Part shown: one piece after another, positions 36,060-47,346 of the stretch
How positions within the stretch are numbered: the first letter of the stretch is position 1
Layout: every line of letters starts with the position of its first letter
Origin: Toxorhynchites rutilus septentrionalis
Taxonomy: Eukaryota > Arthropoda > Insecta > Diptera > Culicidae
Assembly (NCBI RefSeq): GCF_029784135.1
Contig: NC_073746.1
Location: 69,067,042-69,131,041, forward strand
Reading direction: 5' to 3'
DNA: 64,000 bases
The notes under the pieces: generated by a model
Seen by the model: the letters and a program-made list of their open reading frames with translations, nothing else
Database searches by the model: none
What the model was told of the DNA's origin: nothing
Program-made: the position numbers and the translations under genes

Positions 36060-37042
36060 CATACAAATTAAGCACAAATTTCTACATTACTCGGGAATTA
36101 ATCAAGTTACTGAATTACCAAAGTTACCAAATTAGACATATTGAGGTTTTATTTTTTTTTATCCCATTTATTTATTTATCAGGCTCATTAGCATTTTATC
36201 TGTAACAGAGCCGGGTTTTTATCGTGTACATGTACATATGTTTATGTTTCTATAAATTGTAAATTACACAGTAGAAGTAGTAGCCATTTAAGCGTTAGGT
36301 TTTCTGTTCCATTACATTATGGTAAATTACACTCTAGTAGCCATTTCGGCGTAAGAGTATTCTATCTGTTCTTCCATTGTTCAGTAGACCGGACAGCGGA
36401 GACAGTTGATATTGATCATTGTTGGGTTATTTATAGAACAGCAGCCCGATGTTTCTTGCAGAGCAGAGCAGTTGTATGGAGTTTGAACTCACGATCGATC
36501 GCTTAGTAAGCGAACGCGTAACCAAGTGGCTACGAAGACCCCCTAGAATATTGAGGTTTTAGGACGCCATAAATGTTTCTATGGTAGTTAGACACTCCAC
36601 CCCCTCTCTAAGGGGGCTGCCATATAAATGAATTACAAATTTCTGCATAACTGGAAAACTAATGAATCAAAAAACGAAACGAAATTTGGCATGTGGTTAG
36701 ATACCCCTCCCTCTTCTCAAAGGAGGAGCTGCCATACAAATGAAACACAAATTTCTGCATTATTCGAGAATTAATCAAGCAAATGAAACCAAATTAGGCA
36801 TATTGCTGTTTTAGGGTGCAATAAATGTTTCTATGAAAGTTAGACTCTCCACCCCCCTCTCTAAGGGGGGGCTGCCATACAAATGAAACACAAGTTTGGG
36901 ATGTGAGGGTTTTTGGGTATGAGAAATGTTTCTATAATAGTATGACACCCCTTCCTCCTCTGGAATGGAAAAGGGGTCCCATAAAAATATTCCACATATT
37001 TTAACCCGAAATATTTCAACCAAACATGACAATTGAAAATTT
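36060..37042 (+). repeat. Helitron-like tandem-repeat block, copy C
   Basis: About five diverged units of the same kind as copy A (TACAAATGAAACACAAATTT, TTAATCAAGCAAATGAAAC, GGTGCAATAAATGTTTCTAT, runs of C and G). It is split by a SINE at 36152-36547. As in copy A it passes directly into the histone-stem-loop segment, so copies A and C share an insertion structure. Confidence 0.72.
36152..36547 (-). mobile_element. SINE family B, copy 3
   Basis: A 396-bp insertion in minus orientation with a perfect 14-bp duplication ATATTGAGGTTTTA at 36138-36151 and 36548-36561. On the minus strand the head reads GGGGTCTTCGTAGCCACTTG and GTTACGCGTTCGCTTACTAA, with a B-box-like GAGTTCAAACTCC. It sits inside the Helitron-like block, so it is younger than that block. 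Confidence 0.9.
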
Positions 37043-37875
37043 TCTTCGTGAAATTCCATATTAATAACCGATCGTGTATTGTGAAAAATTTAACACAAAT
37101 GTAAGTGTAAATGTAAAATTGGGAGCAGTTGTGTCAAAAATGACTTCAAATATGAAATGATTCATTTCACTTTTAACAATAAAAACCAAAGTGTGTTCCC
37201 GCTCGAGAACGGGTCGTTTGGTTCAAGCTGTCTGTTTTGTTGTGTTCATTTTCACCCAAGGAAAGTTTATATGGCGAAAAGCATTGGAAAAGTGAAGAAA
37301 TATTAGAAAATGTGATTTCCCATATGCTCTACATATAGTATTAGGTGTTGTTAGTCCAATGAAAAACCGCATTGGGTTGAACAAACACTCAGAAAGTAAA
37401 AATTATAAATGAAAATTACTTTTCCATTTCAAATATATTTTCTCTATATTAAAGTAACATATTTTTACTGATGAGAAAAATTGATAATTTTGTTCAGTAT
37501 TGCTAATTATCTTATATTACATTGGTGAGTTTTTTTCTCTTTATTTCATCCATACATAACACAGCAGATATCTCGTTTAGGATCACAGAGGGCGATGTTC
37601 ATCATATCTCATTCCATTTCGTTACCTTTTATCTGATACGCACCATCCAACGACTGTTTACCATCCTTCTGTCATCATCACTCGGTAAACACTGGTGGAG
37701 TAAGCAAACAATGCCCTACAAACAAACAAAACGGCCCTTTTCAGGGCCACCGAATTATTATCAAAGAGTTTAACGATGTAATTATTCAAACATATCCAAA
37801 ATCAACAGATAGCCCAAAGGAATCCTACGTCAACTATGCGGTCGTGTCTCGGACACAACCCTCCTGTGACTTTTC
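37043..37875 (+). repeat. dispersed segment with histone-type 3' end, copy 2
   Basis: It repeats the landmarks of 6906-7556 in order: CGATCGTGTATTGTG, GTTCCCGCTCGAGAACGGG (here a near-perfect palindrome around CTCGAG), TTCATTTTCACCCAAGGAAA, the stem-loop, TATGCGGTCGTGTCTCGG, ACACAACC. It is longer than copy 1 by an insertion around 37480-37660. Common ends with copy 1 suggest one transposed unit. Confidence 0.7.
37733..37748 (+). promoter_or_regulatory. histone mRNA-like 3' stem-loop, perfect
   Basis: GGCCCTTTTCAGGGCC has a perfect 6-bp stem with a TTTC loop. It is preceded by ACAAAAC and followed by ACCG, and a purine-rich CAAAGAG follows about 13 bases downstream. These are the two signals (SLBP stem-loop and U7-binding element) that direct 3' processing of replication-dependent histone mRNAs. 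Confidence 0.72.
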
Positions 37876-38144
37876 TACTTCTTAAGGCAACAAGGAGTAA
37901 GACGGAACGTCAAAATTTAGGAAGTATCGAATACCTGGAGATGTAAGAAAACATAAGTTTGTGTAAGAATGTACGTGATGCAAGAAAGCTTGGGAAAATA
38001 TGAAAAAAAAATTAAAATATTGGATTTTTCCAATATTTGCCGGACTTTCCGACTAAGATATGGTCAATTATTAGTGCTAAAGTTCGTAAAGTAAAGTCTA
38101 TAGAGCTTCAATATATCTTTATACGACATTTAAAAAAAATGGGT

Positions 38145-38873
38145 GGGTTATATCTATGATATAATCGCGAGGTTGAAGTGGGACTACCTTAGCTTAGCAA
38201 TCATTTGCTTGTATTGATTAAATGAAAAAATTTCCGAATTAAATAGAATTCAACATATTTGTTTTGTGAGTAAAAAGATTGAATAATGTCATGTAAGGTC
38301 AATTCATGCATTGGGATAGATTATGTTCTTCGTTACAAGTAAATTTAACGACAATCCATTTACGTTTGTTATGATGACATCTTACTTTTGAAGTCTGTGT
38401 TAGGGAAACACATTTCAGTCGGAACAATAATACTCCCGACTTTCATGTATGTGCAATGTCGATTTCTCTAACGCTACTTGGTTTTGAAGTCTGTGTTAAT
38501 GAACACATGTCGATGGGAAGCAAAATTCCCTCTACTTGCATGTAATTTCAATGCCAATTTTCCCATCTTGGTTTTGATGACTGTGTTGGGGAAACCGTAA
38601 ATCGGGCCAATCAAAACGACGCAGTTAGGGCGTTTAGATAACGCTTAACATTTTACATTTATTCAATTGTTTTTTTCTAATGAAAAATAACATTTTATTG
38701 ATTGTGATAGAAGCGCAGAAATATTCTCTATCAATTGATGCAAACATCTTTCCAACCCAGTAGGAAATGTTCGAGTTAAAAGCATTCGGAATCTTTCATT
38801 TTTTCCTGCATGTTCTGTGTTTAGGTTTTCATTTTACCCCCCATTATCTCTGGTCAGACGTAATCCCACGTCA
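38145..38873 (+). mobile_element. CR1 5' end fragment including ORF1 start
   Basis: Plus-orientation copy of the LINE leader, starting GGGTTATATCTATGATATAA and including the ~95-bp repeats. It ends about 57 bases into ORF1 (MFRFSFYPPLSLVRRNPTSK, starting at 38817). Compared with 12620-11640 it lacks about 120 bp near 38375. Nothing of ORF2 follows, so this is a 3'-truncated LINE. Confidence 0.85.
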
Positions 38874-41800
38874 AAAGTTATGTTGTTTACTTGTAATAGG
38901 ATTCCGTACTTGTTAGTAAATTTTTATTCGTTGAAGGTAATGCAAGCGATAATAATGATTCCAGGATTCTATGATTTCGACCTTTTGAAAAAAAAATTCT
39001 ACTTTTTGGTATGTTTTATTCTCATCGAAAAACACGTTTTTGTAGAACTTCCGATTATTTCGAAAAACAGTATACTGAATTGTAAGAAACTGCATTCAAG
39101 TTTTGGGAAACATGAGTTTCTAAAGATACTATTGAAGTTCTTCCTAACATGTCCGTCTTACCCCCTATAAAAAACAGCTCGTACAAGAACTGAAGCCGGT
39201 CGATTTGCCACAGCGTTCGGTGAATGGGTTCAAAAAACAGGGCAAGATTAGCATTTAACCCTAATATTCGATCAACGACGCACCGACCGACTAGATTTCT
39301 TGGCCTCCCCCGAACAATCAATTTGAGCCATCTCAGCATTGAATATTCTGTGCAGGCACTCGAATCTCTCAAGTTATAGTCGCTTGTCACAGGAAGAAGA
39401 AAAAATCGAGTTAAGCAACAACAAATCCTCCACTGAATCACGTTTCCGCACGAGAAATCAGCTCTGCAACAGTTTATTGGAATATTTATATCCTTGCTCG
39501 GTACAATCCTTCTTCCCGACGTTGGATAAGAAAGAGCAAAATGAAAGTCGAAAGCATCCCTCTCGTCCCCATAGTTCCTGTTTCTTTCTTATCACCTCCT
39601 CTCATTCAATTCCAAGTGTTTTTTTTTCTTCTTTTGCTTTTCTCCCAACTAGCTTTTTTTCACCCTCATGTTCGAGCATCATGCGACTACTTTCCCAGCA
39701 AATACATGACTAGAATACTTGAATACACACAGTTTTGCTTAGCTCTAGTTGAGGCGGAAGAAAGGATTCCACCACATTGCCAATGGAACGGCATAAATAG
39801 GGAACAACTTGTTGTAGGAGTGGAACTACTTGGGCCTCTAACTTGCCCTCCGGAAGAGCAGAGCCGAGTAGTGGTTGTTTTCATACCAAGAGTTGTACTC
39901 CAAGTGGGCACTAAAGTGGGAGTGAGAGAGAGTGATAGAGGTCGAGATAAAAAGCTTCTTTATCCTGGAATAACGAACGGTAAATTATGAAAATTAAGTG
40001 TCATGATTTACTCGCACTTGCATAAATACAAACTCTGGCATGAATACGAACCAACGATATTTACTCTTTATATGTGTGAAGCTTTGTGTATCTTTGTAGG
40101 ATAAGAATCAATCTGAGTGTGAGATCGCCTATATGTTAACCCAAGTTATTAGCGGTGGGGGATTACAGGAATTTTATGGCAGAGAAACATAATCTTCATA
40201 ATCCGTAATACATTGTCTCAAAACACACCGTCAATTTTTCGACTTTCAGACGCAATTTCACAATTTCCCTTATTATACTCAAACCACATTTCGAGTGGTC
40301 CAACTTTTTGAACTTATCTTCGATCCCTCCTACCAATCGCACCTCACATCCCGGTCGATAGAAATTTATTTTTATTACCCTTTCGATCTCCAATAAAATG
40401 GTCCAACGGTTTGTCGTTTAGAGCATCCCCCTTGCACCCCCTCATCACGCGGTGCTGTGGAAGGAAGAAAAAAACGAAGGGAAGGAAAAACAGCCGAGCC
40501 GAATGCAATCCTCCCTGGATGGCCATAAATTGTGTTTTTGTTTGCTGAGACGCACTCAGTTCGGTTTATAAGAAGCTGTCTCGCGAGGAAGAAGAACAAG
40601 AAGACGAAAGGAAGAGACAGCATCACCATAAGATAACTGTGACTGCTCGAGAAACGATTCCGATGGTCACACATGGTACCAGAATACTTTGGCCAATTGC
40701 AAGATGGGACGGAGGGGGAAAGACAACCAAGACGAACACATACACATACACAATGCCATCGCTTTTTTGTCTCTGGTTGCTCTTGGCAGTCAGTGGAAGC
40801 ATTTTTTAACGATTGAGCTTCCTTAAGAGGATCGTAAATTTTAAGAGCCCTGAAAGAGGTGAAATATACTATCCTCGGTTGGCCGAATTGGCAGCTGATG
40901 GTCAATTTTTGGCTCGTTGCTGTTTTTTTTTATCTCTAACGCCCATCGTCAGCCTGGATGTGGATGCTTAAATGGTGTTTTGATTTCAGTTCAAATCGGA
41001 GATGTTTAAATCGGCAAACCAAGACCGAGACGAAATCGAGCTTGTTAAAGTTTTGTTTTTTTATCAAAAGAATCGCATGTGGAGATATAAATCCTATGAG
41101 CTTGGGCCAAGTTTTAATGATTTAAAAGTCTCGAATGTATGTAAGCCAAAAAAGGTGCAATTGACGTCAGACAACCTCAAGAAATATAAAGCAATGTGAA
41201 CCGAGAAGATTATGATAAACATTTCTTCAAATCTCCCTAAATCTCAAAAATGATTCTGTACTGTCGACGACTATCATTTGTACCATTGCATAGACAAGTT
41301 CAACTGCTTATCTCTTGCAAGTAAAGATTGGTCGAATTTGTAGAAGGTGTTACCGAACAGACCTATTTTCTATAACCTATGCGCGCTGACTAAATAAATG
41401 TATTGGGAAGGCTGGAAAATCCGAAATAAGACATACATAAATGATATTACGAAAAATAAGGCCAGCATTCCTATGCGGAAAAAATCAAATATGTACGAAG
41501 TTCTAATTGAACGCAATGAAATATACGACCGAGGGGGAAAAAAATGAGAATTATAAATCAACAGTGAATCACACTATTTTATTATTTCTATCTCAAAATA
41601 AACAAATAATCAATAAAAAAAAACACCGAAAGTATGACGATTTCCGAGCACCATTCCTTCTATTTTGTCGGTTGAAGAGGTGGATGCTCGTCCTTGACGT
41701 GGCAAATCGTTCCCTCCTCAGACTTCATTGAATGCCTAATACCGTTCATAAACTCGTATTCTCCACCCTGTTAATGGTCGGATTTCGCGAACCCGGAAAA

Positions 41801-42416
41801 AATATTTCCAGAAATCTAAATAAGCGAGTGAGAACTTTGGGAGAAATGATAACTAGCAACCAAACTGGAAGTACCATCTCATCGAACGGAAAAAATATAT
41901 TTGAACCTGATTTATGTTTTCATTTTCTACTTTGCTCTCCTTCTTTCTTTCTTTTATTATATATCTTTCTCTATTCCCTTCTATTTTTTTCCTTTATTTT
42001 AATGCTCCCATAAACACAACGTATTGTTGCGTAGTAACGAAAAAATAAAAAATCTAACTCTAATTAAAATTTATTTTCAAACTAACCGCTTCTACCATCA
42101 TATGATTACAGTCTACAGAGTCTGGATGCCAAATAAAAAAATTAGGGAAAATGTTAGATCGAGTGCCTTGAAAATAGAAATCGCATTGAAATGCTAACTA
42201 TACAAAATGTCACATGTTATCAAAATTGGCGGCTATCCAAAACACACACATCGTATTGCATTTAATGAAATTATGGGAACATTGATGAATAGAAAATGGC
42301 AATAGAAAACTTAGATACAAATTTACTATTTTCGAACTGTCAGTTGCGAACAAACTACAAGTTACGCTGTATGATAATTCTATCCGTAATGGTCCAGCAT
42401 TGTGGAACTAAAAGAA
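38874..42416. other. mostly single-copy DNA, no gene recognised
   Basis: The part at 39180-40930 is GC-richer and lacks repeat signatures. The frames at 39541-39990 (plus; a hydrophobic start SFLSPPLIQFQVFFFLLLLF that could mimic a signal peptide) and 40375-40905 (minus) match no family I know. From 40930 to 42416 it is AT-rich with no feature apart from T-runs (41940-42000). Confidence 0.45.
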
Positions 42417-42960
42417 CTAGCTGACCCGGTGAACTTCGTCCCGCCCACAATTGATATTTTCATTTTAATAATTTGAGACACTCTAGCTCCCACATAAAAT
42501 ATTTTTCTGTACGCGATCTTTATTCGTGGTGAATAAATTCTTTTTTGGCATTTGAACCTAACGCAATACGCATCAAACCTGATATTGACTGTTCAAATTC
42601 GTTGCTCCGTTATCGAGTTAAATCGTGAGGAACGGACACCAAATCATTTTTATTTATGTAGATATACTTCTTGAATGGCTTTAACGTTACCTGTGGAACT
42701 TTAGCCGTCTCAACGTAAGCATTAACTAGCGTCATTAATCAATACTTAGTTGAGATTTCTTAAGCCAAACAACACGCCTTGAATGTATTCCGAGGAGCAA
42801 GCTCTAGAATACGCGTGACCACAGTGCAAGTCGGTAGGAAATTTCTTTGACGAAAAATTCCCCCGACCAGAACGGGAATCGAACCCGAACACCCGACATG
42901 GTAATGTGAGACGCTAACCACTCGGCCACGGGTGCACCCATGTAGATATACAGAATTTGT
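42417..42960 (-). mobile_element. Helitron-like element end, interrupted by a SINE
   Basis: On the minus strand the element ends GGGCGGGACGAAGTTCACC, GGGTCAGCTAG and then T, the same CTAG|T terminus as copy B at 24573. The body to about 42667 lacks the tandem units, so it may be a related family. A SINE was inserted at 42668-42939. Confidence 0.55.
42668..42939 (-). mobile_element. SINE family A (tRNA-derived), copy 1
   Basis: A 272-bp minus-strand insertion with a perfect 12-bp duplication ATGTAGATATAC at 42656-42667 and 42940-42951. The head on the minus strand is tRNA-like: box A TGGCCGAGTGG (42918-42928) and box B GGTTCGATTCC (42875-42885) both match Pol III consensus. The tail is GAAG-rich and short in this copy. 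Confidence 0.93.
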
Positions 42961-43383
42961 TAAAAAAATTGTTAGTCACTCCAGTTTGCCGCGAAGTCCA
43001 TTCCACGCCGAAGAATGAAATAATTTCAGAGTGTCATAGAGGGAATAAGCTACTAAACACCCCGATGACTGTTGTGTCATGTTGACGGGGAAACTGCTGG
43101 AAGAAGCAAAAACTCTTTTCCAATTGAATATGAAGGCGGATTTCTTCATAGTCCCCTGCCTATCCTCGGTTGAATATGAATTGCGCCGAGCCCTGCCTAC
43201 AATTATTGACTGTTATTCCAAAATGTCATTTAAATAGGTCTGGTATACACAAGATGCAGCCATAAAGCCTTAAATAGAGACTCAAATATCCATTCATATT
43301 AAATCAGACCTATGGAATTAGAACGAGACTATAATCCTCACCGGCCACCGTAGTTTTAATGTTCGTCATCTGTCATCTATAAG
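42961..43383. other. spacer, no feature recognised
   Basis: No frame, RNA gene or element end could be identified in this stretch. Confidence 0.4.
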
Positions 43384-43385
43384 TA

Positions 43386-44019
43386 CTACATGTGCAGAAA
43401 AGTGCCGGGATTTTTTATGAAAACAATCGTTTTTTGGGCAAAGCTGTATCAACATAGTTTCCTTCGAGGGTAATACACTTGGTATAGCGAGTTTCCAACA
43501 TTTCGAATCCTATCTGTGGTACGAAACGTCTAAGTCTTCGAAATATGCCTCAGTGCCACTTTGCAGACTGCCTATTGGACTAAGGAGTGTGGTAATGAAT
43601 CCACGTTTCATCCATTGTCACAAAACGTCGAAACTTGTCTTACGATTTCTGGATTCGTACCCTCTTTTGGCCTTCCAAAGCGATGTGCATCTGCGGTGCT
43701 TGTACGATCTATTTTAAATTCACTAAACCATTCACTGTTGTTCTCGAAGGTGCAGAACTGGAATAACATTTCGTCTACCACTGCATTGATTGCTCAGGAG
43801 TTTTTCCCGTCAAAAATAATGTTTGATCAAGATACGATACTCTTTTTCCATTTCCTATGCGAACACTCAGTTAGTGACACTTGAACAAACGTAGTTTGTG
43901 AACAAAAAAAACGAAATGTCATGAAACTTCACACATAAGCCAGTGACAGATGAACCTCTCGAAATAAATCTTGTTGCCGCCATCTGTTGGAAAATCCTGG
44001 GCCTTTTCAGCCCACGTAG
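43386..44019 (-). mobile_element. internally deleted mariner-like element
   Basis: A 634-bp element with ends CTACGTGGGCTGAAAAGGCC (minus) and CTACATGTGCAGAAAAGTGC (plus), flanked by TA at 43384-43385 and 44020-44021. The minus strand keeps an N-terminal piece of a mariner transposase (start near 43850; EFKIDRT, RFGRPK). It joins directly to FVTMDETWIHYHTP, which holds the first catalytic Asp, and then to the C-terminal end (FEMLETRYTKCITLEGNYVD). The second and third catalytic residues are deleted. Confidence 0.83.
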
Positions 44020-44021
44020 TA

Positions 44022-44782
44022 TATGTACGAAACGTAAACTAAAGTTATAGGACTGTAGAATGAATGAAAGGGATTGTAATTCGTGTCGGCGGGTTTTTTC
44101 TTTGACAATTGTATGCTCGGAAATAGAACGTAGAGTGAAAGAAAGCATGAATTTCAGCCAACTCGATTAGTTATTGGCAGAAGCTTCTCAAATTGCAAAG
44201 AAACTTTGTGGGTTTGAAAACAATTTGTTATCTCTTTCTGTGTAGATATATCAACAAGAAGAGCCAGTCCAAAAGTCCCCTCGATCCCTCGTGTAATCCA
44301 CGGGTACAATCGAGGGTGGGCTTCCCTGGCCCTTATTGGTTGACTAGCTCGAGTTTGAAACGCGGAAGATCGAGGTCGGCTTATTTCACATTGGTAAATA
44401 AATGGAGTAATTTAAAAAGTCGGAACAAAAAAATTTAATAGCCCATACAGTAGTCATAAATATATGTTTCAATTTTTTTTTTTAAATTACTAATAATGTA
44501 TAAATCGTAAAATTGCTCAATATCAACTTTCTTGTTTTTATAAATCCAATTAATGACACGCAGAATCGCGTGTGATATTGATTCTTTGTATTACTTTTCT
44601 TAAAAAGCTGCTTTTTTGCAAAGTAATTCTTCAGAATTGTTTTCCATATTTTCGTGAAACGAACATAACAATGCTTGCAGTCAAATTTCCGAAAATTTAA
44701 TCAGTATTCTGATAGAGACAAAAAAATATGAAAGACTCTTCGAAATAGATATGCTTTTGAACAGAAAAGTTTATAACATTTG
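44022..44782. other. AT-rich spacer, no gene recognised
   Basis: Contains no supported feature. The 81-codon plus frame at 44193-44438 resembles nothing known to me. Confidence 0.4.
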
Positions 44783-45040
44783 TAGGGCTCAACATGAAAG
44801 GGGTGTAAGCGACATCATCGATTTCTCTACATCGACTCTCTCTTTTGGTCATAACTTAGCTGCAAACACATTCCCAGCTGTATTTGACAATGTGGAAGAT
44901 AGATCAGAATCTCATCTGTCGGATTCTATAGCGAAGTCAAATTGGAACGTTTATGCAGTTGCGTCATTAACTAGAGAAAATGTCGATGAAGAGAAATCGA
45001 TCAAATCACTTACACTTTTTTCATTCTAAGCCTTTCAATT
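44783..45040. mobile_element. MITE with ~45-bp inverted ends, copy 2
   Basis: Same family as 26295-26557, in opposite orientation: TAGGGCTCAACATGAAAGGG and GGTGTAAGCGACATCATCGA on the left, and the inverse of GAAATCGATCAAATCACTTA on the right. The 92-codon frame across it is a by-product of the repeat. Confidence 0.72.
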
Positions 45041-45666
45041 TATTTATTTTCATTTCACTAATCATGTCGTCACTACTAGTATATGATGTTGTCATGTAAA
45101 ATGAAAAAGGAATTAAAATTGGACGCATTTGAATAATCCAATATTTTTATTATTAGACTCTGATTCCGATGAAAATAAACCAGTAGCAAAAAAAAAACAA
45201 AATATTAGCATTGAATACTGAGCCGTTATCAGCTGAGGAGACCACCAGTATCACAGACGAATGAATACGGTCATCGCTCTTGGACAGGACTCAAAGACTC
45301 TCCCGAGTCCTTCTATCTTGTAACCTATTTTCGGAGACAATTTAACAAAAAAATCCAAATCTTTGACGTGATCCTTTTCGATTTTATTGAAACCTTGATA
45401 CATATGATGGAAGCTACCCGAAATCCCAATTCGCATTATCATATGGCCAATTTAAATTAAGACTGATTTTTCAAAAGGGCGTTCTCAAAATCAGTGACCT
45501 TTCTTTCAAAAAATCGTAAACCAAAAACCAGATGGCTGATAAAAATTTTTAAAAATGTTTAACAAAGCTGTTGGAAAATTAATGAATTTTTTAGGAAAAA
45601 TAACATTTTAAATGAACTGTTCAAAAATCTCACTCTAAAATTGAATCAAATATTAAAATTATTATA
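45041..45666. other. AT-rich spacer, no gene recognised
   Basis: No element ends, RNA genes or conserved frames were found. Confidence 0.4.
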
Positions 45667-45670
45667 TTAA

Positions 45671-46144
45671 CCCTTTGCGGTCGTATCAATTTTGGACATG
45701 GGTGTCGAACTGGTCGCAATTATTTTCCCTTGAAAAACCAGTGATACATGCAATATTTTGAAAAATAAACATTTTTTTGTGTTTTTTTGTGAACATATGC
45801 AGGGTGGCGCATATATCACGCAACCGATTTGCGCAAAAAAAAAACATATGAAAAATTGTCTCACGATACAAAATCTTTATTCTCGAATAAAAAACGATAC
45901 AAAGTCGACAACTGAACCGCTTTGGAACCAACACGCACGATAGTTGCAGCGCGATCGTTTTTTTTCCTTCAGAGAGCGTTGCGTGACTTATGCGCCACCC
46001 TGTTTGTATATGTATCAACATAACAATGTATTTTAATGTGATGTTTTTATATAAAAAAGATTTTGTCGTTTGAGACACTTTTGCGAACGACCAAAACGGT
46101 AAAAAAGGTATGGTGGCTGAGAGCAGACAAACGACCACAAAGAG
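45671..46144. mobile_element. piggyBac-like non-autonomous element with TTAA ends
   Basis: TTAA duplications stand at 45667-45670 and 46145-46148. The termini are CCCTTTGCGGTCG and, inverted, CTCTTTGTGGTCG. TTAA targets and a CCC start are typical of piggyBac. The 474-bp body contains a nested MITE and no transposase. Related copies are at 54330-56778 (opposite orientation) and 49968 onward. Confidence 0.78.
45800..46002. mobile_element. 203-bp MITE with 25-bp inverted ends
   Basis: CAGGGTGGCGCATATATCAC plus GCAAC on the left is nearly the exact inverse of the right end (GTTGCGTGACTTATGCGCCACCCTG); two positions differ. It is nested in the piggyBac-like element. The flanks show no clear duplication, so the superfamily is not assigned. 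Confidence 0.75.
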
Positions 46145-46379
46145 TTAAAATATCGATTTGTGCATCGGTGAACTTGTTGAACCCATGGTCTGCACAGAAA
46201 ATTATCATGCTGGTTTGTACACCAACGTGACCGAACACTTTAAGTGGACTCGTGCAGGAGCTTCTATGGACTCTGAAATTTTAGAAACATTGTTTTCATG
46301 GCTAATCCCCTTAAAGTGTGTTTCAGATAGAATTTGGTAGCTACGTTTTTAGTCACTGCAGCGCTCCTAGTCGTCACAT

Positions 46380-47160
46380 CGAGAAACTATTGACAGCGTT
46401 TTGATCCGGATGGTGTGTTTAATCAGTAGTGAAAATTTCATTAAGATTGAAGGTCACATTCAAATGTTATCGATGATGGAAGGCGAAAGGCGGGAAAACA
46501 TTCTGCACACTTACGTTGAGAGCCCGACGAATTCAAAAGTTTACAAGGAAGAGTGTCTTCAGAACAGGATTTTGCCATTTGCGAATGTTCACTTCTTCTT
46601 CTTCTTCTTCAATGGCACTAACGTTCCTAGAGGAACTTCGCCGTCTCAACGTAGTATTACTTGCGTCATTTTTATTAGTACTTAGTTGAGATTTCTATGC
46701 CAAATAACACGCCTTAAATGCATTCTGAGTGGCTAGCTCTGGAATACGCGTGATCACAGTGCAAGTCGGAGGAAATTTCTTTGACGTAAAATTCCCCCGA
46801 CCAGAACGGGAATCGAACCCGAACACCCGGCATGTTAGTTATGACGCTAACCACTCGGCCAAGGGAGCACGAATGTTCACACAAAGGTCCGGTAAAGTTC
46901 TGGCCTGACTTAGCGAGCTGCAATTACAGCCGAGATGTCGTACCAGATCGGTTTCATTGGAAAAACTATCAATCCACCAAATTGTGCGGATTTTTGTCCA
47001 TCGAAAGATATGGGGCAATTGTCGAAGGCAAACTGAAGAAATGTGACAGAACCATCAGCAATATGTTAAGCTCAAATGGAAAAGTGGTTGGAAAAAGATA
47101 GCAAATACGGTTACCAGCAGTTCTGTGCAGAAAATTATAGGTATCACACGAAAAGCTCGA
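46380..47160 (+). pseudogene. ITmD37E-like transposase relic split by a SINE
   Basis: Plus-strand fragments match the transposase at 18980-19994. VYKEECLQNRILPFANV (46540-46590) and KFWPDLASCNYSRDV (46890-46940) surround the second catalytic Asp, followed by LSIERYGAIVEGKLKK, which corresponds to the RPIEKYWAIMK region with the Glu. A SINE splits it at 46593-46869. It is far more decayed than the copy at 18852. Confidence 0.75.
46593..46869 (-). mobile_element. SINE family A, copy 2
   Basis: A 277-bp minus-strand insertion with a perfect 11-bp duplication CGAATGTTCAC at 46582-46592 and 46870-46880. The tail is (GAA)n on the minus strand. The tRNA-like head has TTGGCCGAGTGGTTAGCGTC and GGTTCGATTCC. 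Its insertion breaks the ITmD37E relic, so it postdates that element. Confidence 0.93.
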
Positions 47161-47346
47161 ACATTAATCCGTACAGCTGATGAATAATTTTCATGATTTT
47201 TTTTTCTTAAAATTCATAAAAAGAATACTATAAAATGACAGCCTTCCCTTTTCTGTACATTATTTCGATGCTGAGAAAAATGTCCTACTTTATGTGACCA
47301 AATTGCTTGCGGAACTTGTTGTGCTTCTGACTGCATGTCGGAACAT

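Noticed and set aside
39541..39990. 149-codon frame with a signal-peptide-like start
   Set aside because: The hydrophobic part comes from a CT-rich tract, the remainder has no domain, and the upstream frame is open in another phase as well.
42668..42939. Possible functional tRNA gene
   Set aside because: Both Pol III boxes are perfect, but the acceptor stem does not close, and the sequence continues into a SINE body with a GAA tail and flanking duplications. It is a SINE head (the same holds for 46593 and 47347).
46158..46340. Possible piggyBac transposase piece (CTENYHAGLYTNV)
   Set aside because: The similarity is too short to trust and the frame has no neighbouring transposase motifs; it lies outside the TTAA-bounded element.
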